From positions 186,001 to 250,000 of the forward strand of contig NZ_JAFLWW010000003.1 of the NCBI RefSeq assembly GCF_018555685.1: a DNA stretch of 64,000 nt. The letters are read 5' to 3'. This DNA comes from Aminobacter anthyllidis (GTDB lineage Bacteria; Pseudomonadota; Alphaproteobacteria; Rhizobiales; Rhizobiaceae). Position 1 is the stretch's first letter. Each line of letters opens with the position of its first letter. Positions 17,552 through 25,714 of the stretch are shown in pieces. A model generated the notes under the pieces. It was not told where the DNA came from and did no database searches. It saw nothing but the letters and a program-made list of their open reading frames with translations. The position numbers were made by a program, and so were the translations under genes.

Positions 17552-17592
17552 GCGACAATCCAAGCTTTATCTTTTGCGACAACAGGTCGCGT
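17552..17592 (+). promoter_or_regulatory. Cluster of GCGACA/GGTCGC elements upstream of the folate operon
   Basis: GCGACA at 17552-17557, TTTTGCGACA at 17572-17581 and GGTCGC at 17585-17590 lie about 90-130 bases before the 17680 start. They match the TGTCGCAAA word found at the mttB-type promoter and at the GlxA-type regulator. An activator site is inferred. Confidence 0.4.
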
Positions 17593-17679
17593 CGCTTTTG
17601 AATGCGCGCGCGTCGTCCCATAACAAGCAGCACCCCCGTGGTTGCGGCAAAGCTCAACGTCACCAAAAGCGAGACCGAA

Positions 17680-17982
17680 ATGGCCGACCTGATCATCGTC
17701 TACTGGCGCGACATCCCTGCACAGGTCATCGTCAAGAAGGGCCGGCAGAACGCCAAGCGCGAATTGCCGCTGCGTTTCACCGAAGCGATCGACATGTGCG
17801 CCATGCGTACCGGCGCTGGCGACACCGACGCCTACCTCGCCGAGTGGCGCAAGGCCGAACCGGTCCCGGTCAGCGACGACCTTGAGGCGGAAGCCGACAA
17901 GGCCTTGGCTGAAATCGATGCGAATTTCACACGCGAGCGGCTGGTCGCTCTCGTCAAGGCAGGCGGCAAGGAAGATGGTTGA
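17680..17982 (+). CDS. 'Virulence factor' family small protein (PF13769-like) of the MetF operon
   Basis: 100 residues from ATG 17680; the longer frame to 17602 has an unlike leader. MADLIIVYWRDIPAQVIVKKGR is the recognisable core, followed by a helical, acidic C-terminus. The family is usually annotated only as a virulence factor and has no biochemical assignment. It is regularly found upstream of a MetV-like gene, as here, with an eight-base overlap. A structural or accessory role for the methylene-THF reductase is inferred. Confidence 0.75.
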   Translation: MADLIIVYWRDIPAQVIVKKGRQNAKRELPLRFTEAIDMCAMRTGAGDTDAYLAEWRKAEPVPVSDDLEAEADKALAEIDANFTRERLVALVKAGGKEDG

Positions 17983-18559
17983 TACCCAGCCGACGGTAAC
18001 CCAGGCGACTTTGGTCAAGAAGGCCGCGCCGAAAAGCGACTACAAGCCAGCCGATGTGTCGCCGCAGCGACGCGTCCAGCGCAGCTATACGATCAGGCTG
18101 TGGTCGATCCGCCACTCGCGCCTGCTCGAATGGTTCTACAGCCGCTTCGCGGACATGTTTCTGCTGCTCCATCCGCTGTGGAAGAAGATCGGTTATGGCC
18201 GCGTCGAGGCCCCGATCAAGTTTGTCGAGAAGCGGGTCAAGGGCCTGATGTTCGACTGCCGCATGTGCGGCCAGTGCGTGCTGTCTTCCACCGGCATGTC
18301 CTGCCCGATGAATTGCCCAAAACAGCTACGCAATGGCCCGTGCGGCGGCGTTCGTGCCAACGGCAATTGCGAGGTCGAGCCCGACATGCCCTGTGTCTGG
18401 GTCAAGGCCTGGGAAGGCTCGCGCAACATGGTCAAGGGCGACGCCATCCTCAACGTCCAGAAGCCGGTCGACCAGTCGCTGCGCGAAACCTCGGCATGGC
18501 TGAGGGTGACCGCACAAGCCGCCGCAACGCGCGAAACCGCCAGCAAGGAAGTTGCATGA
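17975..18559 (+). CDS. MetV-like MTHFR_C domain protein (zinc/Fe-S cysteine protein)
   Basis: 194 residues; ATG 17975 overlaps the previous stop and has AAGGAAG just upstream. The cysteine set is at residues 95, 98, 101, 110, 114, 123, 132 and 140 (DCRMCGQC, SCPMNCPK, NGPCGGV, MPC). This is the pattern of PF12225, which in acetogens is the MetV subunit that pairs with MetF in methylene-THF reductase. An N-terminal region with hydrophobic segments precedes it. The metF start overlaps its stop (ATGA), so the subunits should be made together. The likely job is electron transfer to or from MetF while methyl-THF is oxidised. Confidence 0.83.
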   Translation: MVDTQPTVTQATLVKKAAPKSDYKPADVSPQRRVQRSYTIRLWSIRHSRLLEWFYSRFADMFLLLHPLWKKIGYGRVEAPIKFVEKRVKGLMFDCRMCGQCVLSSTGMSCPMNCPKQLRNGPCGGVRANGNCEVEPDMPCVWVKAWEGSRNMVKGDAILNVQKPVDQSLRETSAWLRVTAQAAATRETASKEVA

Positions 18560-19656
18560 CCCCGCCGCGCCCGCGCCAGCCAGACGAACATCCCGATGGC
18601 ATCGACCTGCCGCTCGATCCCCTGCCCGGCCATTCTTCGCGCGGCCGCCTGGAGCGCGTGCTGCGTCGCGGCGAGTTCGCCGTCACCACGGAGCTGAACC
18701 CGCCCGACAGCGCCGACCCCGAAGACGTCTACAACCGCGCCAAGATCTTTGACGGCTGGGTCGACGGCATCAACGCGGTCGACGCGTCCGGTGCCAACTG
18801 CCACATGTCTTCCGTCGGCATCTGCGCACTGCTGACCCGCATGGGCTACGCGCCGATCATGCAGATCGCCTGCCGCGACAAGAACCGCATCGCCATCCAG
18901 GGCGACGTGCTCGGCGCCGCCGCCATGGGTGTCGCCAACATCCTGTGCCTTACCGGCGACGGCGTGCAGGCAGGCGACCAGCCCGGCGCCAAGCCGGTGT
19001 TCGACCTCGACTCGATGTCGTTGCTCGAAACAGTCCGCATCATGCGCGACAACGGAAAATTTCTCTCGGGCCGCAAGCTGAGCACACCACCGCAGCTTTT
19101 CCTTGGCGCGGCGGTCAACCCCTTCGCGCCGCCCTTTGATTTCAGGCCCATTCATCTGGGCAAGAAGATCGCCGCCGGCGCGCAGTTCGTGCAGAGCCAG
19201 TATTGCTTCGATGTGCCGATGTTCCGCACCTTCATGAACCGCGTGCGCGACCTGGGCTACGACGAAAAATGCTTCATCCTGGTCGGCGTCGGCCCGCTTG
19301 CGTCGGCCAAGACAGCCAAATGGATCCGCGCCAACGTGCCTGGAATCCACATTCCTGATGCAATCATCAAGCGCCTGGAAGGCGCCCAGGACCAGAAGAA
19401 GGAAGGCAAGCAGCTCTGCATCGACATCATCAACGAGGTCAAGGAAATATCAGGCGTATCGGGGGTCCATGTGATGGCCTACCGGCAGGAGGAATACGTC
19501 GCCGAGATCGTCGATGAATCGGGCGTGCTGAAAGGTCGTCGGCCATGGAAACGCGAGGCCCGTGCCGACGACCAGCGTGTCGCCGACCGGCTTGAGCACC
19601 TCCTGCACGACGACGTTACAGAATCGCAGGTCGACATGGTGAAGACCGCGCACTGA
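18556..19656 (+). CDS. metF: Methylenetetrahydrofolate reductase
   Basis: 366 residues. FAD-dependent TIM barrel: TTELNPPDSAD replaces the usual FEFFPP start, INAVDASGANCHMSS and CRDKNRIAIQGDVLGAAAMGV follow, and LCLTGD is the conserved strand motif. AQFVQSQYCFD and CFILVGVGPLASAKTAKW are also typical. Within this operon the enzyme probably runs in the oxidative direction, turning methyl-THF from the corrinoid route into methylene-THF, although biosynthetic use is possible. It is coupled to MetV. A 22-bp palindrome separates it from the methyltransferase gene. Confidence 0.9.
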   Translation: MTPPRPRQPDEHPDGIDLPLDPLPGHSSRGRLERVLRRGEFAVTTELNPPDSADPEDVYNRAKIFDGWVDGINAVDASGANCHMSSVGICALLTRMGYAPIMQIACRDKNRIAIQGDVLGAAAMGVANILCLTGDGVQAGDQPGAKPVFDLDSMSLLETVRIMRDNGKFLSGRKLSTPPQLFLGAAVNPFAPPFDFRPIHLGKKIAAGAQFVQSQYCFDVPMFRTFMNRVRDLGYDEKCFILVGVGPLASAKTAKWIRANVPGIHIPDAIIKRLEGAQDQKKEGKQLCIDIINEVKEISGVSGVHVMAYRQEEYVAEIVDESGVLKGRRPWKREARADDQRVADRLEHLLHDDVTESQVDMVKTAH

Positions 19657-19697
19657 CAGGCAGGCGCGGCTGCCGCGCTTGAACGAAAACAGACAAC

Positions 19698-19719
19698 GAT
19701 ATAAAGAAATCTTTATATC
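19698..19719 (+). promoter_or_regulatory. Perfect 22-bp palindrome upstream of the methyltransferase gene
   Basis: Arms GATATAAAGA and TCTTTATATC flank a central AA, 15 bases before the ATG at 19734 and just before AGGGAGA. An AT-rich, perfectly symmetric site of this kind suits an ArsR-type regulator. A SahR-like (S-adenosylhomocysteine-responsive) regulator is one possibility because the gene is in one-carbon metabolism. No ArsR gene lies in the window. Confidence 0.6.
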
Positions 19720-19733
19720 TTAGGGAGAACTTC

Positions 19734-20702
19734 ATGACCCGCACGATCGTCGCTTCGGCGACCCGCGAAATCGTTATCGGTTTCGACCAACCTTTCTGCG
19801 TCATTGGTGAGCGAATCAATCCGACCGGCCGCAAGAAGCTGGCCGCCGAGATGGTCGCCGGCAATTTCGAGACCGTCATCAGGGACGCGCTGGAACAGGC
19901 AGCTTGCGGCGCGACGATGCTCGACATCAATGCCGGTGTCACCTCGGTCAACCCGAACGAGACCGAACCGGGCCTGCTGGTGCAGACGCTTGAGATCGTC
20001 CAGAACCTCGTCGACCTGCCGCTGGCGATCGACAGCTCCGTGTCGGCGGCAATCGAAGCTGCGCTCAAGGTTGCCAAGGGCCGGCCGCTGGTCAACTCCG
20101 TCACTGGCGAGGAAGAGAAGCTTGAGGCGATCCTGCCGCTGGTCAAGAAGTACAACGTGCCGGTGGTCGCCATCTCCAACGACGAGACCGGCATTTCGAT
20201 GGACCCGGACGTGCGTTTCGCCGTCGCCAAGAAGATCGTCGAGCGTTGCGCCGATTTCGGCATTCCAGCCCATGACGTCGTCGTCGATCCGCTCGTGATG
20301 CCTATCGGCGCGCTCGGCGATGCCGGACGCCAGGTCTTCGCGCTGCTGCGCCGCCTGCGCGAGGAGCTCAAGGTCAACACCACCTGCGGCCTGTCCAATA
20401 TCTCTTTTGGTCTGCCGCACCGCCATGGCATCAACGCCGCGTTCATCCCGATGGTCATCGGCGCCGGCATGACGTCAGCGATCATGAACCCGGTGCGGCC
20501 GCAGGAAATGGAAGCGGTCCGTGGCGCCAACGTGCTCAACGGCACCGACGAGCACTGCACCAACTGGATCAAGACCTACAAGGACTACAAGCCGTCGGAG
20601 GGTGGCCACGCCGTGGCAGCGCCGGTCGCCGTCAACGCACCGGGAGACGCCGCCGGCGGCCGTCGCCGCGGCGGACGCGAAGCCCGCATGTCGAGGGGAT
20701 AA
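19734..20702 (+). CDS. Corrinoid:tetrahydrofolate methyltransferase, pterin-binding domain (MtgA/AcsE-like)
   Basis: 322 residues with AGGGAGA upstream. A dihydropteroate-synthase-like barrel spans FCVIGERINPTGRKKLAAEM, ATMLDINAGVTSVNP, LAIDSSVSAAIEAAL and VNSVTGEEEK. The NTTCGLSNISFGLPHR block is the mark of methyl-THF:corrinoid methyltransferases and of the MetH folate module. The expected reaction moves the methyl group from the methylated corrinoid protein (13.7 kb) to THF. The C-terminus ends in a Gly/Arg-rich tail (GGRRRGGREARMSRG). It has a palindromic site of its own, so expression may differ from metF. Confidence 0.9.
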   Translation: MTRTIVASATREIVIGFDQPFCVIGERINPTGRKKLAAEMVAGNFETVIRDALEQAACGATMLDINAGVTSVNPNETEPGLLVQTLEIVQNLVDLPLAIDSSVSAAIEAALKVAKGRPLVNSVTGEEEKLEAILPLVKKYNVPVVAISNDETGISMDPDVRFAVAKKIVERCADFGIPAHDVVVDPLVMPIGALGDAGRQVFALLRRLREELKVNTTCGLSNISFGLPHRHGINAAFIPMVIGAGMTSAIMNPVRPQEMEAVRGANVLNGTDEHCTNWIKTYKDYKPSEGGHAVAAPVAVNAPGDAAGGRRRGGREARMSRG

Positions 20703-20705
20703 TTA

Positions 20706-21149
20706 ATGCCGAGACGCGAAGGCAACAAGTTCATCACCAAATGGATGACATTTGATGCCACGTTCCCTCCCAGCGGCGACTGGGAGGGAACGTACGCGAG
20801 ACAGTTTAGCTCAGGCAAAACGTTCTCTGATTTCGTTGGCATGCTGACGCGAATTTTCTTCTGCATGTCGATATCCACAGTCTTCTACTTAAAGTGGAAA
20901 TCAGCAAGTTCAACGTTTGACGAAATATTGTCAGTTGTTGGAATTTTTGTATTCACAACATTGGCTCTCGGATTAACGTGGATGGTCGGCCTGATTACAT
21001 CGTCAGCCATGCTGAAATTTGGAAAAGATGGTGCATCAAAGGCCAAACGATCCGTAATATTCTTTTTGTCTCACATCATCTCATCTTCCGTCACGCTCTC
21101 AATAACGGTCGGATCGCTGTTTTTGATTGAGCGCTCAATGCTGAGGTGA
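20706..21149 (+). CDS. Small membrane protein of unknown family, AT-rich insertion
   Basis: 147 residues, starting three bases after the methyltransferase stop and ending just before the RACo start. Three hydrophobic segments are visible (about 40-60, 73-96 and 114-138). Base composition falls sharply to AT-rich from about 20,860 to 21,140, unlike both neighbours, and codon choice shifts with it. I recognise no family. The junctions lie exactly between two genes that belong together, which suggests a recent insertion without loss of coupling. A strong hairpin lies within its first 90 bases. Confidence 0.65.
   Translation: MPRREGNKFITKWMTFDATFPPSGDWEGTYARQFSSGKTFSDFVGMLTRIFFCMSISTVFYLKWKSASSTFDEILSVVGIFVFTTLALGLTWMVGLITSSAMLKFGKDGASKAKRSVIFFLSHIISSSVTLSITVGSLFLIERSMLR
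20760..20793 (+). other. Strong GC-rich hairpin inside the AT-rich insertion
   Basis: A 14-bp perfect stem (ACGTTCCCTCCCAG / CTGGGAGGGAACGT) has a six-base loop and lies 54 bases into the small membrane protein gene. No T run follows. It may limit readthrough from the methyltransferase gene into RACo, or be the scar of an inserted element. Confidence 0.6.
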
Positions 21150-21154
21150 TTGCA

Positions 21155-23257
21155 ATGAACTCTCCCGCCAACATCACCGACCCTCTTGTGCTGTTCATGC
21201 CATCGGGCAAGCGCGGCCGGTTTCCGGTGGGAACGCCGGTGCTCGACGCGGCGCGCACGCTTGGCGTCTATGTCGAAAGCGTGTGCGGCGGACGCGCCAC
21301 CTGCGGCCGCTGCCAGGTCGAGGTGCAGGAAGGCAATTTCGCCAAGCACAAGATCGTCTCGTCAAACGACCACATCTCGCCCAAGGGCCCCAAGGAAGAG
21401 CGCTACGAGCGCGTTCGCGGCCTGCCGGACGGCCGCCGCTTGTCCTGCTCGGCGACGATCCAGGGCGACCTCGTCATCGACGTGCCGCAGGACACCGTCA
21501 TCAACGCGCAGGTCGTGCGCAAGGCGGCGACCGACCGCGTCATCGAGCGCAACGCCGCCGTCCAGCTCTGCTATGTCGAGCTGGAAGAGCCCGACATGCA
21601 CAAGCCGCTCGGCGACCTCGACCGGCTGAAGGTCGCGCTCGAAAAGGACTGGGGTTGGAAAGACCTGCTGGTCGCACCCCATCTCATCGCGCAGGTCCAG
21701 AAGATCCTGCGTACCAAGCTGCCCGACCAGCCGGAAGTCAGCCCGGGCAAATGGGGCGTGACCGCCGTTGTCCACCGCGACATGGATTCGTCGCGCCCCT
21801 TCATCATCGGCCTGTTCCCCGGTTTGAAGAACGAAGCCTACGGCATCGCCTGCGACATCGGCTCGACGACGATTGCCATGCATCTCGTGTCGCTGCTGTC
21901 GGGCCGCATCGCCGCTTCGTCGGGCACGTCCAATCCGCAGATCCGCTTCGGCGAAGATCTGATGAGCCGTGTTTCCTATGTGATGATGAACCCCGACGGC
22001 CGCGAAGCCATGACCAAGGCCGTGCGCGAGGCCGTCAATGGACTCATCGGCAAGGTCTGCGAGGAAGGCCAGGCCAACCGCGAGGACATCTTCGACTGCG
22101 TCTTCGTCGCCAACCCGATCATGCACCACCTGTTTCTCGGCATCGACCCGACCGAACTCGGCCAGGCGCCGTTCGCGCTCGCAGTTTCGGGCGCGCTGCA
22201 GTTCTGGGCGCATGAGATCGACATCGAGGTCAATCGCGGCGCGCGCCTCTACACCTTGCCCTGCATCGCCGGCCATGTCGGCGCCGACGCGGCTGGCGCG
22301 ACCCTGTCAGAGGGACCATACCGCCAGGACAAGATGATGCTGCTGGTCGATGTCGGCACCAATGCCGAGATCATCCTTGGCAACAGGAACCGGGTCGTCG
22401 CCGCATCCTCCCCCACTGGCCCGGCCTTCGAAGGCGCCGAAATCTCCTCTGGCCAACGCGCGGCCCCAGGCGCCATCGAGCGCGTGCGCATCGATCCGGA
22501 AACTCTGGAGCCGAAGTACCGCGTTATCGGCACCGACAAATGGTCGGATGAAGACGGCTTCGACGAGGCATCGTGGACCACCGGTGTCACCGGCATCTGC
22601 GGCTCGGCGATCATCGAGGTGGTGGCAGAGATGTATCTGTCGGGCATCATCTCCGAAGATGGCGTCATCGATGGATCGATGGCGGAGAAAAGCCCGCGCA
22701 TCATCCCGAACGGCCGCACCTTCTCCTACCTGCTGCGAGAAGGCCGCCAGGGCGAGCCGCGCATCACCGTGACCCAGAACGACGTCCGCGCCATCCAGCT
22801 TGCCAAGGCAGCCCTTTACGCCGGCGTGAAGCTCTTGATGGAAAAACAAGGCGTCGAGACAGTCGACACGATCCGCTTCGCCGGCGCGTTCGGATCGTTC
22901 ATCGACCCGAAATACGCGATGGTCCTGGGCCTGATCCCCGATTGCGACCTCGACGAGGTCAAGGCTGTCGGCAATGCCGCCGGCACCGGCGCGCTGATGG
23001 CGCTGCTCAACCGCAACCATCGCCGCGAGATCGAGCAGGAAGTCGGCCGCATCGAAAAGATCGAGACCGCGCTCGAACCGCACTTCCAGCAGTTGTTCAT
23101 CGACGCCATGGCGCTGCCCAACAAGGTCGACCCGTTCCCCAAGCTGTCGGCGGCGGTCAAGCTGCCGCCGCGCAAGGCCAGTGAAGGCGAGCCGACGGAC
23201 GGCGCACCGCGCCGACGTTCGCGCGAGGAACGCGCGGCGCGCCGCTCCCGCGACTGA
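21155..23257 (+). CDS. RACo-type reductive activator of corrinoid protein (2Fe-2S ferredoxin + ASKHA domain, DUF4445)
   Basis: 700 residues from ATG 21155, with GAGGTGA as ribosome site; a GTG nine bases earlier would place that site inside the gene. The N-terminal ferredoxin has cysteines 44, 50, 53 and 98 (C-x5-C-x2-C ... C) for a [2Fe-2S] cluster. A linker precedes the ASKHA ATPase domain, with ACDIGSTTIAMHLV as phosphate loop and VDVGTNAEIILG and AGAFGSFIDPKYAM as further family blocks. Such proteins use ATP to reduce inactive Co(II) to Co(I) on the methyl-carrier protein. This links it to the corrinoid protein at 13.7 kb. The C-terminus is Arg-rich. Archaeal RamA, a 4Fe-4S protein, has the same job but a different fold. 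Confidence 0.92.
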   Translation: MNSPANITDPLVLFMPSGKRGRFPVGTPVLDAARTLGVYVESVCGGRATCGRCQVEVQEGNFAKHKIVSSNDHISPKGPKEERYERVRGLPDGRRLSCSATIQGDLVIDVPQDTVINAQVVRKAATDRVIERNAAVQLCYVELEEPDMHKPLGDLDRLKVALEKDWGWKDLLVAPHLIAQVQKILRTKLPDQPEVSPGKWGVTAVVHRDMDSSRPFIIGLFPGLKNEAYGIACDIGSTTIAMHLVSLLSGRIAASSGTSNPQIRFGEDLMSRVSYVMMNPDGREAMTKAVREAVNGLIGKVCEEGQANREDIFDCVFVANPIMHHLFLGIDPTELGQAPFALAVSGALQFWAHEIDIEVNRGARLYTLPCIAGHVGADAAGATLSEGPYRQDKMMLLVDVGTNAEIILGNRNRVVAASSPTGPAFEGAEISSGQRAAPGAIERVRIDPETLEPKYRVIGTDKWSDEDGFDEASWTTGVTGICGSAIIEVVAEMYLSGIISEDGVIDGSMAEKSPRIIPNGRTFSYLLREGRQGEPRITVTQNDVRAIQLAKAALYAGVKLLMEKQGVETVDTIRFAGAFGSFIDPKYAMVLGLIPDCDLDEVKAVGNAAGTGALMALLNRNHRREIEQEVGRIEKIETALEPHFQQLFIDAMALPNKVDPFPKLSAAVKLPPRKASEGEPTDGAPRRRSREERAARRSRD

Positions 23258-23277
23258 CCTGCCCTTGCGGATTTGAG

Positions 23278-23316
23278 GCTTCGGCGAGGCATTCCATGCC
23301 TCGCCGAAGCGCTTTT
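23278..23316 (+). terminator. Rho-independent terminator after RACo
   Basis: A 14-bp perfect stem (GCTTCGGCGAGGCA / TGCCTCGCCGAAGC) with loop TTCCA is followed by GCTTTTGTG, 21 bases past the stop. The remaining bases to 23582 hold a TATCGAT / ATCGATA inverted pair (23376-23394) and the leader of the next small gene; I see no other gene there. Confidence 0.88.
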
Positions 23317-23582
23317 GTGTTACAATGCACGTATCGGGAGTGTTTCCGTTACGCAACAATTCTACCGTAGGTTGCTATCGATGCGAAATCGATACGAAAC
23401 AATCCCGAACTAGTTTCCGCTCGTCAGCCGCCAGCGAGGTTCGCCTCCAGGCGGCAAACGTGCATGGCCTCGAAAATCGAATTCGGTTTTTGAAATGGAT
23501 CAGGCACCGATTCACACGAACCACAGCGTTCATTGCGCGCCGCAGCAGGCTCGCGACGCAGCGGGACTTGCAGGAGACGACA

Positions 23583-23765
23583 ATGTCGATGATGAGCACC
23601 ATCGGCCGCTTTGGTGCGGCTATCCAGAGCGCACGTCGCGCCGCCCAGTCCGAACGTATGCTGAACAGGCTGCCGCCAGAGATCCAGAAGGACATTGGAT
23701 GGCCCGCTCCGGAACACGGCAGGCGCCATGCGACACTGGCGATCTACATGTCGCCGGACCGCTGA
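23583..23765 (+). CDS. Small basic protein with LPxEIQKDIGW motif (DUF1127-like)
   Basis: 60 residues, preceded by GGAGACGACA. Layout: an N-terminal amphipathic Arg/Ala helix (STIGRFGAAIQSARRAAQSE), then MLNRLPPEIQKDIGWPAPE, then a His/Arg-rich tail. The LP-EIQ-DIGW block recurs in three other small genes in the next 2.3 kb. These resemble DUF1127-type proteins, which in Brucella and Agrobacterium include targets of the LysR regulator VtlR. A VtlR-like gene is 0.8 kb away. The function of such proteins is poorly known; some take part in RNA turnover or phosphate and carbon responses. Confidence 0.75.
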   Translation: MSMMSTIGRFGAAIQSARRAAQSERMLNRLPPEIQKDIGWPAPEHGRRHATLAIYMSPDR

Positions 23766-23771
23766 TGCCAA

Positions 23772-23800
23772 TGTTTCAGTATCGCGCGCTATCTGAAACA
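23772..23800. promoter_or_regulatory. 29-bp inverted repeat between two small-protein genes
   Basis: TGTTTCAG and CTGAAACA flank a 13-base, largely symmetric centre. It starts seven bases past the stop of the first small gene and 115 bases before the next. It could be a terminator-type stem-loop or an operator for the downstream gene. GAAAC-type words recur just after it (CCGAAACAGAACAG). Confidence 0.45.
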
Positions 23801-23914
23801 GAAAAGCGCATAAGCGATATCAAGCCGAAACAGAACAGAGCATAAACTTTGCCCGGCCGGCGGCGCATCCAGTCTCGCGTGGTGCTGCCGGCCCGTTACT
23901 CCCAGGAGACGACC

Positions 23915-24217
23915 ATGTCCATCATTGGAGAGTTTCATCAATACGGTTCGGTGTTGCGCCATGCGTGCCGCGACAGCCGCATCGAGAACATGATGAACGG
24001 CTTGCCGCGCGAATTGCAGGTCGAACTCGGCTGGATCGACGGGGTGACCCATCATGGGTCGGGAGCCGCGGGTCAACTCCACAAATATGGTCGCGTGGCG
24101 ATGCTGATCGACGCGTTGCCTATCGACATCCAGATCGAACTCGGCTGGCCCGTCGGCCCCTTGGCACCGGCGACAAACGTCATCGCGTTCGCTCGGCCGA
24201 AAGCCCGCTGCGCATGA
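23915..24217 (+). CDS. Tandemly duplicated LPxxIQxELGW small protein
   Basis: 100 residues from ATG 23915 with GGAGACGACC upstream. It is two copies of the same unit: about residues 1-50 hold HQYGSVLRHACRDSRIENMMNGLPRELQVELGW, and about 51-90 hold HKYGRVAMLIDALPIDIQIELGWP. Both keep the LP....Q.ELGW core and a preceding HQYG/HKYG. The single-unit neighbours are 59-60 residues, so this looks like an internal duplication. The tail is basic. Its ribosome-site region is nearly identical to that of the 23583 gene, which points to gene duplication of the whole unit. Confidence 0.72.
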   Translation: MSIIGEFHQYGSVLRHACRDSRIENMMNGLPRELQVELGWIDGVTHHGSGAAGQLHKYGRVAMLIDALPIDIQIELGWPVGPLAPATNVIAFARPKARCA

Positions 24218-24380
24218 CCTTCGCCGAAAAGGTCGGCCTGCTCGCCTTTCGCCAGCGCACCGCCGGCCGGCCTGCCGCGGCCGACCGGCGCCTGCGCATG
24301 GCATTGAAGCCGCGCCGCCGCGCGATCTGATTGCCTGCATTTCGACAATTGGAATTCACGACACTTGAAAGGAGGGCCAG

Positions 24381-24563
24381 ATGCCCCTTTTCGACGATCT
24401 CGGCCGCATTGGCGTCCGCTACAAGCAGGCGCGAAGCGCCCGCCAAACCGCCCGCATCATGAATGCGCTGCCACCGGAGATCCAGCGCGACCTCGCCTGG
24501 AACCCGCCATCGTCGCTGATGGCGAGCATCTATCGTTCCATGGCCACCGCAGTGCGGCGTTGA
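24381..24563 (+). CDS. Small basic protein with LPPEIQRDLAW motif (DUF1127-like)
   Basis: 60 residues with a strong ribosome site (AAGGAGGG) upstream. Same layout as its neighbours: DLGRIGVRYKQARSARQTARIM, then NALPPEIQRDLAW, then a short tail rich in Ser and Arg. It is convergent with the LysR gene, 21 bases apart. The 24218-24380 gap holds nothing else I can support. Confidence 0.74.
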   Translation: MPLFDDLGRIGVRYKQARSARQTARIMNALPPEIQRDLAWNPPSSLMASIYRSMATAVRR

Positions 24564-24584
24564 GGCTGTAATCGCAGGCGCGCT

Positions 24585-25484
24585 CTAGAACTTCCCGGTC
24601 AGGTTGAAGGTCTCGAAGGCCGCACGGATGTGATCGGCCGCGGCCTTGACCGGCGCGCTCGCCTCGGGTGCCACGATCATCGCCAGGCTGTAGTTGCCGA
24701 TCTCCGGCATGCCGTCCTTGACGCCAAGCTCGACAAGCTCGTCGCCGATGAACGACCTTGGCAGCGGTGCGACCGCGAGGTCCGACAGGATAGCGGCACG
24801 CTGGCCGGCCGTATGCGCACTCATATAGGCGACGCGGTAGTTGCGGCCATCGCGGCCGAGCGCCTCAAGCGCCCCTGCCCGCCAGGCACAACCTTCTTCC
24901 CAGATCGAGACAGGCAGCGGTTCGCGCATGTGGGCGCAACCGCCCCTGGCACCGGCCCAGACGATCGGCTCGGTCAACAGCGTTTCGGCGCCTGCCGCAT
25001 TGGCCCTGCAGGCATTGGTGAGCAGCGTGATGTCGAGCGCGCGATCGTCCATGCGGCGCCTCAGATTGCTGCTCTGGTCGATGACGACATCGACGGCGAT
25101 CGATGGATGCGTCTGGGCAAAACGCTTGAGCACATGCGGCAGCACGCGCTCGCCGAAATCGTCGGGCGAACCGAGCCGAACCACGCCGACGATGTCGGGA
25201 ATGATGAACTTCGACACCGCCTCGCGGTTGATCGCCAGCATGCGCCGGGCATAACCGAGCAACATCTCGCCGTCGGTTGTAAGCGTCACCGAGCGCGCGT
25301 CGCGGAAGAACACCGAACGCCCCAGGATGTCCTCGAGCTTCTTGATCTGCATCGACACAGCCGAAGGCGTACGGAACACCGCATTGGCCGCAGTGGTGAA
25401 ACTGCCGGTCTCGGCGATCGCCACGAAGGTGCGAAGCACGTCGAGATCGAGCAACGGAAGCGGGTGATTGAGTGGTGCGTTCAT
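24585..25484 (-). CDS. LysR-family regulator, VtlR/LsrB-like
   Basis: 299 residues from ATG 25484; a GTG six bases further out is possible. The winged helix covers LDLDVLRTFVAIAETGSFTTAANAVFRTPSAVSMQIKKLE, close to my recollection of Sinorhizobium LsrB and Brucella VtlR. The LysR substrate domain follows. In Brucella, VtlR activates an AbcR small RNA and three genes for tiny DUF1127-type proteins. Here four or five genes of that kind flank the regulator, which supports the assignment. VtlR/LsrB proteins influence host interaction, envelope and redox responses. I could not identify an AbcR-type small RNA by eye in the flanks. Confidence 0.82.
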   Translation of the reverse strand: MNAPLNHPLPLLDLDVLRTFVAIAETGSFTTAANAVFRTPSAVSMQIKKLEDILGRSVFFRDARSVTLTTDGEMLLGYARRMLAINREAVSKFIIPDIVGVVRLGSPDDFGERVLPHVLKRFAQTHPSIAVDVVIDQSSNLRRRMDDRALDITLLTNACRANAAGAETLLTEPIVWAGARGGCAHMREPLPVSIWEEGCAWRAGALEALGRDGRNYRVAYMSAHTAGQRAAILSDLAVAPLPRSFIGDELVELGVKDGMPEIGNYSLAMIVAPEASAPVKAAADHIRAAFETFNLTGKF

Positions 25485-25714
25485 GGCCACTGCCCTTCAA
25501 TATTTCTGATCGAACACATCATTTCATTTCGTTTGATTGAACCTCATCGGTGAGAGATAGTCAACACCATCGAAGCAGCGGCCATTGGCTCTGCATCGAT
25601 AATGCCCGGAGTAAGAAGCGCAAAATTGCGCAAGACGGTTGAAACCAGCGGTGCCCACCGGGCGAGCACCAAAAAGCCGGCCTTGAACCGGCCCAGTAGG
25701 AAAAGGAAACCGCA

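Noticed and set aside
25500-25714. AbcR-type small RNA beside the LysR gene.
   Set aside because: Hairpins are present, including GCCGG/CCGGC with five T on the minus strand, but I could not match the conserved AbcR loops by eye, so no RNA gene is claimed.
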